Below are positions 1 to 5,274 of a DNA stretch of 5,274 nucleotides, in pieces. The notes below the pieces were generated by a model, which saw only the letters and a program-made list of their open reading frames with translations, did not search any database and was not told the DNA's origin. The stretch spans positions 1-5,274 of the forward strand of contig JACZXM010000258.1 in assembly GCA_022571615.1 (NCBI GenBank). Reading direction: 5' to 3'. The DNA comes from Acidobacteriota bacterium (GTDB lineage Bacteria > Acidobacteriota > UBA890 > WLXD01). Position numbers and translations under genes: made by a program. The number at the start of each line of letters is the position of its first letter. Within the stretch, counting starts at the first letter, position 1.

Positions 1-38
1 CGGCGGCGGCGGTCGTTCGGGAGAGGAGAAGGCCGGCG
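1..38. other. Short non-coding edge downstream of the ParB-type gene
   Basis: The strip opens with four CGG units and contains a purine-rich run (gggagaggagaagg, 19-32) on the plus strand. No start codon follows that run closely on the plus strand, so I do not call it a ribosome binding site. No hairpin followed by T residues is visible, so no terminator is supported; transcription may continue leftward out of the window. Confidence 0.5.
17..25. repeat. Copy 2 of the 9-bp direct repeat (tcgggagag), beyond the ParB-type stop
   Basis: This copy lies 13 bases past the ParB-type stop codon, in the same orientation as the copy near 1697. Both are preceded by gtcg within a few bases. They could be remnants of a short target duplication, a repeated intergenic motif of the donor element, or chance. 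Confidence 0.4.
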
Positions 39-1688
39 CTATTCCGCGGCTTCGCGGAAGGCCTCGTCGTCAGCGGCTTCGCCGCCATCCTCGCTGTCGT
101 CGATCGGCTCGTCGGACTCGTCGTCTTCGGCGACGGCGTTCGATGCGATCCAGCTCAGGAGCGCGGTCTTGTCCGGCGCGAACAACGCGGCCGGATGGAC
201 GAAGCGGCCGTCCTTGAAGTGCTCGACCAAGGCAGCCCGCGTGTCCTTCACCTTCTGGCGCGGCAGGACCGGCGTATCCTTGCACGAGCCCTCCAGAGCG
301 CCGCGCGACAGGCACGACAGGAAGTCGTCACTGCCCATGTTCGGCAGGAAGTTGTCGGCGCCGACGACATCGCCGGCGACGCGCGCGACGATGCCGCTGT
401 CAGTACGGTTCTCCCGGCACGACAGCACCTCGGCGAGGATCGACCGTGCCGCGACGCGGAGCGTATCCATGTCGAGGACGAGCTGGCCGTCCTGATCGAA
501 CAGGTTCACCGCATGGCGAGCGATCCGGCGATTGCCGTAATAGGCCCCGCTGGCGGCGGACGCGACGGAGACGTTCTGACCGGCAAAGGCGAGGATCAGC
601 AGCGCCATCAGCGCGTCATCCTCGATCGGCGCACGGGCGAGCGCCTCGTGCAGCGCGTCGGTGCGGAAGTCGCCGACCATCTCGACGCCCTTGCGCGTCA
701 CGTCGGGACGCGGCTTGGAGATCGCGCCGGTCTCATCTGCCGCATCATTGGCGGCGGACGCGCCCTTGCCCTTCGGCTTCTTTGCCGCGGGCATGCGGTA
801 ATGCACCGTCTGCACCCGGCCGTCACGGTCGAGATACATGGCCGTGCAATCGCTCTTCGACGGCTTGCCATAGACCCGCTCCGCCTTCGGCGGCAGCTTG
901 ACCTCGCCATAGTTCGTCGCTTCGGCGATGATGCCCTTCTTGGGCAGGTTCGCCGCCATCCACTCCTGCTGGGCGCCGAGGAAGGCCTCGACGTCCGTGG
1001 TGTAGCGGCTGTCCTCGTCGGCCGGCGCGAACAAGTCCTCGACCCACTGGATGCCGTAGGCCTGCGCCAGGTCGTCGCCGAAGCTCGCATGACGTGCGTA
1101 CATGCGGGCCTTGGTCAGCGCCTGCGCGACGCTCCACCACGACACCTGCGGATCGGCCTTGGACGGCTTGTGCTTCTTCCAGACCTCCTTCTGCTCGTCG
1201 GGCGAGGCCGACGCGATCGTGCGGAGCTGGCGCTCGTCGGGCATGTCGCCCTTGGCCATATGATCGAGCATCGCTGGCAGCACATTTGCGAGCAGGCGGA
1301 GCTTCCTGACCTGTCGCACCGGCAGCGTAAGGGCGACGCCGATCGCCTCTTCCGTCCAGCCGAGCGCGACAAGGCGTTCGATGGCGCGCCACTGATCGAC
1401 CGGGTTCAGCGGCTCGCGCGCGATGTTCTCGACAAAAGAGCGCATGGCGCCGTTGTCGTTCGCGGCATCGTCGACGAGCACGTCGATTTCCTCGAGGCCC
1501 GCGGCGATGGCGAGGCGCACGCGGCGCCGGCCGGCGTTGATGAGGAAGCCGTTGCCGCCATCGGCCTGCTGCGACACGACGGGCGGCTGCACGATGCCGA
1601 CGGCCTTGATCGACGCCAGCAACAGCGCGTCGGCCTGCGGCGCGGCGCCGGGGACAGGTGCTGGGTCGGGTTTGGTCCGGGTGCTCAT
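39..1688 (-). CDS. parB: ParB/RepB/Spo0J-family partition-like protein of plasmid/integrative-element type
   Basis: ParB proteins bind centromere-like sites and clamp DNA using CTP, usually with a ParA ATPase; no ParA is in this window. The 549-residue product begins with a box-I-like PDPAPVPG (7-14), then ADALLLASIKAVGIVQPPVV (19-38), the nucleotide-pocket motif AGRRRVRLA (52-60; GERRxRA in classic ParB) and ENIAREPLNPVDQW (87-100). An HTH region follows at about 108-140 (WTEEAIGVALTLPVRQVRKLRLL). Residues 145-300 form a middle region with KKHKPSK and a Trp pair (184-185). A Lys/Ala-rich linker (301-330) leads to a mostly helical C-terminal domain (about 331-516). The tail 521-549 is very acidic, 16 Asp/Glu in 29 residues. 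Chromosomal ParB is about 300 residues; this length and layout fit ParB-like proteins of alphaproteobacterial plasmids and integrative elements (from memory, not searched). Its ATG overlaps the preceding stop by four bases, and the frame is closed by a TGA 17 codons upstream with no other start, so the start is well fixed. The stop is TAG. A partition role is inferred; transcription regulation is an alternative. Confidence 0.85.
   Translation of the reverse strand: MSTRTKPDPAPVPGAAPQADALLLASIKAVGIVQPPVVSQQADGGNGFLINAGRRRVRLAIAAGLEEIDVLVDDAANDNGAMRSFVENIAREPLNPVDQWRAIERLVALGWTEEAIGVALTLPVRQVRKLRLLANVLPAMLDHMAKGDMPDERQLRTIASASPDEQKEVWKKHKPSKADPQVSWWSVAQALTKARMYARHASFGDDLAQAYGIQWVEDLFAPADEDSRYTTDVEAFLGAQQEWMAANLPKKGIIAEATNYGEVKLPPKAERVYGKPSKSDCTAMYLDRDGRVQTVHYRMPAAKKPKGKGASAANDAADETGAISKPRPDVTRKGVEMVGDFRTDALHEALARAPIEDDALMALLILAFAGQNVSVASAASGAYYGNRRIARHAVNLFDQDGQLVLDMDTLRVAARSILAEVLSCRENRTDSGIVARVAGDVVGADNFLPNMGSDDFLSCLSRGALEGSCKDTPVLPRQKVKDTRAALVEHFKDGRFVHPAALFAPDKTALLSWIASNAVAEDDESDEPIDDSEDGGEAADDEAFREAAE
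1685..1688 (-). promoter_or_regulatory. ATGA stop-start overlap between the SurA-like gene and the ParB-type gene
   Basis: The ParB-type ATG (1688-1686) overlaps the SurA-like stop TGA (1687-1685) by four bases. The sequence just before it (ctctcccgagcccgaca) has no good Shine-Dalgarno. The overlap would normally argue for one operon with coupled translation. Because any gene starting ATGA puts a TGA in the minus-one frame, an upstream reading frame that runs into it will often stop exactly there, so the overlap could also have arisen when two unrelated segments were joined. Confidence 0.6.
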
Positions 1689-2440
1689 TGTCGGGCTCGG
1701 GAGAGATTGCGCCGGATTGTGGCGCGCTGGCGAAGATCAGAGACCCAGGATTGTACCCGGCGGTTGACCTCGCGCTCTCGCAGGATCGGAATGATGAAAT
1801 CCTCGGTGACACTCTCGAAGCTGGGCACCTCGATACCACGGCGGCGCATATCGGGGGCCAGCGTTTGCTCCCAGTAGTCTCGTGCCTGCTGGCGCGAGAT
1901 ATCGACCGTGGCGCGGAACCGGTCATCGATATAGTTGGCGATCAGCAACTGGAGCCGCAGGTCGCTCCGCACGCCGTCCGGCGTGAGCCCGTATCGTTGC
2001 AGCTCGCGGTCGAAGGCGTCCGGACTCTCGAACGAGCCGGCGACTTGCTCATAGGCGTCCCGGACCTCCGACTCCGACACGTCCAGCTGCGGGAACCGCC
2101 GGACCTCGCGGAATACCAGCGTCCGATCGATGAGACACTCGAGCGCCTGCGACAGTTGCTGCCCCGGGGCCGCTGGTTCCTCCTGCTCGGGCGGTCGCAA
2201 TGTCTTTGCTCGCGGCTCTCGGCCCGCCCATGGGCCGCAGGCTCCGGCCGCGTTCCACAGCGCCGAGTCGCGCACTAGCGCCGCAGCACGGCGTACCTCG
2301 CCTATGCTGATCACCTCAGCGTTGACGATCGCCGCGATACCGTCCACCGGGACCGACTGTGCGGTGGCGGTTGCCGGCAGGGTCGCCAACAGCACTAGCA
2401 ACCCGTGGTAGATACGGCGTTCGTCCCGGTATCGGAACAT
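1685..2440 (-). CDS. Secreted SurA-like periplasmic chaperone without a parvulin domain
   Basis: The 251-residue product has a basic N-terminus, a hydrophobic stretch (13-26) and a likely cleavage after ATA at 25-27, so it should be periplasmic. Residues 32-56 (VDGIAAIVNAEVISIGEVRR) match the opening of the SurA N-terminal domain. A Pro/Glu-rich loop (about 62-95) follows, then helices at 96-114 and 119-178 (SESEVRDAY, DRELQRYGLTPDGVRSDLRLQLL). The end (about 207-243, ESVTEDFIIPIL to SWVSDLRQRATIR) resembles the C-terminal helix and strand that complete the SurA core. E. coli SurA is about 430 residues with two parvulin domains between these parts; here no PPIase domain fits in the gap. This suggests a holdase-type chaperone for unfolded outer-membrane proteins without isomerase activity (inference). 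The ATG overlaps the stop of the barrel gene by one base, and no Shine-Dalgarno is visible, so translation probably restarts from that gene. Cysteines 68 and 102 could form a disulfide. The last residues (244-251) may derive from sequence belonging to the next gene's flank. Confidence 0.85.
   Translation of the reverse strand: MFRYRDERRIYHGLLVLLATLPATATAQSVPVDGIAAIVNAEVISIGEVRRAAALVRDSALWNAAGACGPWAGREPRAKTLRPPEQEEPAAPGQQLSQALECLIDRTLVFREVRRFPQLDVSESEVRDAYEQVAGSFESPDAFDRELQRYGLTPDGVRSDLRLQLLIANYIDDRFRATVDISRQQARDYWEQTLAPDMRRRGIEVPSFESVTEDFIIPILREREVNRRVQSWVSDLRQRATIRRNLSRARQ
1697..1705. repeat. Copy 1 of a 9-bp direct repeat (tcgggagag) flanking the ParB-type gene
   Basis: The plus-strand 9-mer lies 8 bases before the ParB-type start codon, inside the last codons of the SurA-like gene (it reads CTC TCC CGA, residues 246-248, on the minus strand). 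An identical copy sits beyond the other end of the ParB-type gene. I saw no third copy in the window. Nine-base repeats arise often by chance in 5 kb, so only the flanking placement makes it notable. Confidence 0.4.
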
Positions 2441-2442
2441 CA
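2438..2442 (-). promoter_or_regulatory. TGATG stop-start overlap coupling the barrel gene to the SurA-like gene
   Basis: On the minus strand the stop TGA of the Omp85 gene (2442-2440) shares its last A with the ATG of the SurA-like gene (2440-2438). The 25 bases before the ATG encode the last barrel strand and contain no GGAGG-like site. This is the classic geometry for termination-reinitiation coupling, which would keep the chaperone and the barrel protein in a fixed ratio. Overlap is seen directly; coupling is inferred. Confidence 0.75.
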
Positions 2443-5232
2443 GAACGTGTGTCCGACGGAGAAGAACAGTTGATATTGATCCTCGCCGTCGCGATGGTCG
2501 AGCAGGCGCGCGACGTCTAGCCGGATCGGTCCCACCGGCGTGGCGTAGCGGATACCGAGCCCTCCCATCTTGCGCACCTCGTTCCAGGTCACCGCCGAAG
2601 GGGTGGCGAACACGTTGCCAATGTCGGCGAAGACCACGGCTCCCAGCGCTCCACGGATCGGGAAGCGGAGCTCGAGGTTTCCCATCAGCAGGACCTCGCC
2701 GCCGAGTGGATTGCCGTCGCTATCCTTGGGTCCGGCCTGATCGAGCGCGAAGCCGCGCAAGGTCGTCGAACCCCCGGCGAAGAAACGTTCGGGGAGCGGC
2801 ACCCGCTCGGTGCCGGAATACGGAATCTTGATGCCGGCACGAAGACCGATCGCGAGAACCAGAGCTCGTCCGAGACCTCGATACCAGAACAAGCGGGCCG
2901 ACAGCGTCGCGAAATCGGTGCTGGAACCGAGTGCGCGGGCCGCCAGGTCGAAATCCAGGGTGCTGTAGGTGCCCGACCGCGGCTCGATCGGATCGGGCCG
3001 CGTGTCGATGATGAGCGCGTAGCCGATGCTTCCGACCCGTGTCGACTGGTCCTCGCGATCGATCAGATCCGGGTCGATCCGAATATTGAAGGTGTTGATG
3101 TCGCGAAAGCTGTAGCGGCCGATGCTCGCCAGGGTGCCGCTGTGTGTCGCCAGCAGCTGGAACGAGCCACCGAACCGCTGCACGTCGAAGGACGGCTCCT
3201 TCTCGGTGACGTAGAAGCCGGTGACGGTGGATTCGAGACGCCTCCCCAGGAAATAGGGCTCGCGCAGTAGCAGGCGGACTCGCTGCTCTCGAACCGAGGC
3301 GCGAGCGCTCAACGACGCCTGTAGATTGCGGCCCAGGATGTTGTTGTGGCCGATGCCCACCAGGACGCGTAGCCTCTCGTCGGTGTCGAAACCGGCACCG
3401 TAGGAGACGAACATCGGGGGGCCCTCGCGCACCCGCACCACGAGGGATCGGTTGGTGCCGAGGTCGTCAGGCACCGTCGTGACCACGTCCACCTGGCTGA
3501 AGATGCCCAGTCGGTACAGGCGGCTCTGAGTGTCGAGGATGTCGGTGAACGAATAGGGAGCGCCGGCCACGAACCCGAGCTCGCGGCGGATGACCTCCTC
3601 GCGCGTGTTCTCGTTGCCGGCGATGATCACGCGCGCCACGCGAGCTCGTGCCCCGGGCCGGATGCCGTATACCACGACAGGGAGCGCATCGGCGGACAGA
3701 ATCTCGCTCACCACCACGCCGCGTGGATAGCCGACATTGGCGAGCAGCGCGCGTAGACGGTCGGCGTCGCGCCGGACGGCTCCGGGATCGAAGGGGCCAC
3801 CCGGCCGTTGTTCCAGTCCACGCGCCCAGGTAGTAAGCGCGATCCCGGGAGTGGGCCGGTCGGTCTCGATCTCGAGCCGGACATCCGCCAGCAAGGTCTG
3901 GTCGCCCTCGAGCACGGCCATGCTGGCAACCACGCCGTTCGCCTGTGGGTCGACCCGCACCCGGGTGCCGGTGATCTCTGCTTGGCGGAAGCCGCGTCGC
4001 CGGTACGCGGTCACCACCGCCCGCTGGTCCTCCTCCCAGAAGCTGCTGACGAAATTGACCGGGTCCATGAACACGCTTTCGCGGCTGCGGATTGCCGCCA
4101 GCAGGTCCTCACGCGAGAGTACCTCGTTGCCGCTGAACTCGATTCGACGAAGCCGGGCCTTGGGGCCGGCGAGCACACGGAATTGCACCTGCACGTTGCG
4201 ACCCTTCTCGTCGCGCTGGCGGCTGTAGCTCACCAGCGGCCGCCAGTGGCCGCGGTCTTGCAAGTAGCGAACGAGCTGATGCCGTGATTCTTTCAGGGCC
4301 CAATCGTCGACGGTACCGAACTCGAAGATGCTGAGGATCGGGTGCAGCTTGTTTTCGGGCTCCGCCAACCCCTGCAGCCGCAGGTCGACGCGAGGACCGG
4401 CGTCGATCTCGATTCGCAGCGCCATGGTGTTGTCGCTCAGATCGAGCGTCTGGCCGCTGACCCGGATGGTGGCGAAGAAATAGTGGTGGTCGATCAGCAT
4501 CGCCTGCAGCCGGTCGAGTCCTGCCTCCAGTGCAGCCGGCCGATAGGCGCCCCCGGGCCTGAGCCCGAGCGCCACGCGAGCCTGCGAGGGTGCGACTCCG
4601 ATGTCGCCCTCGATCGCCAGCGACCGCAAGCGGGTGCGTCGACGGGGGTGCGCCTCCAGGCTCAGGATGCCGCGTGTCGGTAGCTCGAGGCGTCGGATCG
4701 TTGCCTCTACGGTGGCGAGCAGGTAGCCCTCGTCGGCGAGCGCTTCCTGCAGGCGATCGGCCTGGTGGTCGGCGCTCTGCCGGTCCAGCGGCTCGCCCTC
4801 TTGCAACGACAGGACACGGCGCAGGCGCGATTTACTCCACAACAGCTCGCCGGTCAGCTCCACATCGTACAGGCGCACCAGCGGCTCGAGACGAAAAACG
4901 AGCGCGAGACCCTCGGGAGTGTCGATCGCCTCGACCCTGATGTCGGCAATGTTGCCCATGGCATGCAGGTTCTGCAGGCTGTCGCGGATCGCTTCGATCG
5001 AGTAACGAGCGTCGATCGGTTGCACGATCGCCTCGCGGGCGGCAAGCTCGATACTCTCCAGGGCGGAGTCGATCTGTATCGAGACCACGGTGCGTGACGT
5101 GGCCTCTAACTGTGCATGCGCCACGCTGGCGATGGATAACGTCCAGGCCAGGCCCACCAGCACACAACGTGCGAAGGTGAGGGCACGGGGCACGGGCGAT
5201 GCGCCGACTTCAGACATCGATGCTTCTGCCAC
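2440..5232 (-). CDS. BamA/TamA-type Omp85 outer-membrane protein with about seven POTRA domains
   Basis: Omp85 proteins fold or export proteins at the outer membrane: periplasmic POTRA domains hold the substrate and a C-terminal barrel inserts it. The 930-residue product starts with a signal peptide, probably cleaved after residue 40 (AHA then QLE). I read seven POTRA-like units at about 47-117, 119-197, 199-281, 282-357, 358-445, 446-528 and 529-604. The last is the clearest (RVIIAGNENT, then a helix, then RLYRLGIFSQVDV). The barrel spans about 605-930, with GHNNILGRN at 628-636, REPYFLG at 657-663, ERFFAGGSTTLRGF at 815-828 (the loop-6 VRGF/IRGF motif, here LRGF) and a C-terminal beta-signal ending in Phe. 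E. coli BamA has five POTRAs and TamA three, so this is longer than either. The only cysteine (23) is in the signal peptide. The GTG at 5232 gives the longest frame; an ATG at 5217 (codon 6) is at least as likely and leaves a normal signal peptide. Neither start has a clear Shine-Dalgarno. Family call is firm; BamA versus TamA role is open. Confidence 0.93.
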   Translation of the reverse strand: MAEASMSEVGASPVPRALTFARCVLVGLAWTLSIASVAHAQLEATSRTVVSIQIDSALESIELAAREAIVQPIDARYSIEAIRDSLQNLHAMGNIADIRVEAIDTPEGLALVFRLEPLVRLYDVELTGELLWSKSRLRRVLSLQEGEPLDRQSADHQADRLQEALADEGYLLATVEATIRRLELPTRGILSLEAHPRRRTRLRSLAIEGDIGVAPSQARVALGLRPGGAYRPAALEAGLDRLQAMLIDHHYFFATIRVSGQTLDLSDNTMALRIEIDAGPRVDLRLQGLAEPENKLHPILSIFEFGTVDDWALKESRHQLVRYLQDRGHWRPLVSYSRQRDEKGRNVQVQFRVLAGPKARLRRIEFSGNEVLSREDLLAAIRSRESVFMDPVNFVSSFWEEDQRAVVTAYRRRGFRQAEITGTRVRVDPQANGVVASMAVLEGDQTLLADVRLEIETDRPTPGIALTTWARGLEQRPGGPFDPGAVRRDADRLRALLANVGYPRGVVVSEILSADALPVVVYGIRPGARARVARVIIAGNENTREEVIRRELGFVAGAPYSFTDILDTQSRLYRLGIFSQVDVVTTVPDDLGTNRSLVVRVREGPPMFVSYGAGFDTDERLRVLVGIGHNNILGRNLQASLSARASVREQRVRLLLREPYFLGRRLESTVTGFYVTEKEPSFDVQRFGGSFQLLATHSGTLASIGRYSFRDINTFNIRIDPDLIDREDQSTRVGSIGYALIIDTRPDPIEPRSGTYSTLDFDLAARALGSSTDFATLSARLFWYRGLGRALVLAIGLRAGIKIPYSGTERVPLPERFFAGGSTTLRGFALDQAGPKDSDGNPLGGEVLLMGNLELRFPIRGALGAVVFADIGNVFATPSAVTWNEVRKMGGLGIRYATPVGPIRLDVARLLDHRDGEDQYQLFFSVGHTF

Positions 5233-5274
5233 GGGTTGCTAGCATCTGCGCCCTTGGCGGCGTAGCCAGACCCA
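5233..5274 (-). other. Leader or tail of an unseen upstream gene before the barrel gene
   Basis: No promoter boxes are recognisable in these 42 bases. On the minus strand two short reading frames enter from the edge and could be the end of an upstream gene. One stops at TAG 5241-5239. The other stops at TGA 5212-5210, overlapping the alternative ATG at 5217 as ATGTCTGA. The third frame stays open further into the barrel gene. The close spacing suggests that the barrel gene is not the first of its operon, but the fragment is too short to identify. Confidence 0.35.

Noticed and set aside
1..12. A CGG trinucleotide repeat at the left edge
   Set aside because: Only four units, cut by the window edge, in a GC-rich context. 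This is expected by composition.
19..32. A purine-rich Shine-Dalgarno-like run on the plus strand
   Set aside because: No plus-strand start codon lies at a suitable distance and the following sequence is the end of the ParB-type gene on the other strand.
195..1877. A 560-codon open frame on the plus strand, antisense to the ParB-type gene
   Set aside because: It mirrors the ParB-type gene in a GC-rich region where antisense frames stay open. The product is Arg/Asp/Leu/His-rich with no recognisable motif, while the minus-strand frame carries clear ParB motifs.
823..1926. A 367-codon minus-strand frame spanning the SurA-like/ParB junction
   Set aside because: It lies in a different frame from both real genes, is rich in Arg/Ala/Pro low-complexity sequence and would overlap both. 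It looks like a shadow, not a fusion or a frameshifted gene.
39..2440. A codon-use shift marking the ParB-type gene as foreign
   Set aside because: I hand-counted third-position GC in sample stretches: about 91% over the first 82 ParB codons and about 87% over some 54 SurA-like codons. The difference is too small to support transfer.
5215..5222. The palindrome catcgatg over the alternative start codon as an operator
   Set aside because: An 8-base palindrome is common by chance, and it has no flanking symmetry or promoter elements around it.
1..5274. tRNA, rRNA, CRISPR array, insertion sequence or rho-independent terminator
   Set aside because: Nearly every base is in one of three protein genes. 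I saw no repeat-spacer pattern, no transposase motifs, no cloverleaf and no GC hairpin followed by a T tract in the short non-coding edges.

Overview
The window is a densely packed, high-GC stretch with all three supported genes on the minus strand, read from right to left. Almost nothing is non-coding: about 40 bases at the right edge and 38 at the left. Two of the genes carry export signals for an outer-membrane system, so the host is a Gram-negative (diderm) bacterium. The third gene resembles the ParB proteins of alphaproteobacterial plasmids and integrative elements. I cannot settle the host's phylum: the outer-membrane pair alone would also fit Acidobacteriota or other high-GC diderms.

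Right part (2440-5232): a large Omp85-superfamily outer-membrane protein of the BamA/TamA type. It has a signal peptide, what I read as seven tandem POTRA domains, and a C-terminal 16-stranded-type barrel with the family's FFAGG...LRGF motif. Middle (1685-2440): a small secreted SurA-like chaperone that keeps the SurA N-terminal/C-terminal helical module but has no parvulin (PPIase) domain. Its start codon overlaps the barrel gene's stop (TGATG). Left part (39-1688): a 549-residue ParB/RepB/Spo0J-family protein with the CTP-binding/ParB-N motifs, an HTH region, a basic linker, a distinct C-terminal domain and a very acidic tail. Its ATG overlaps the SurA-like stop (ATGA).

The first two genes make a sensible unit: a periplasmic chaperone and the outer-membrane insertase or translocase it could deliver to. 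The ParB-type gene is the outsider by function, yet it is joined by the tightest kind of operon overlap. A 9-bp direct repeat (tcgggagag) lies just outside both ends of the ParB gene. The copy on the SurA side falls inside the last codons of the SurA-like gene, which suggests (inference only) that a mobile-element cassette was joined at the 3' end of an outer-membrane biogenesis operon. The main question in this window is whether this is a real fused operon, the edge of an integrated element, or an assembly join.
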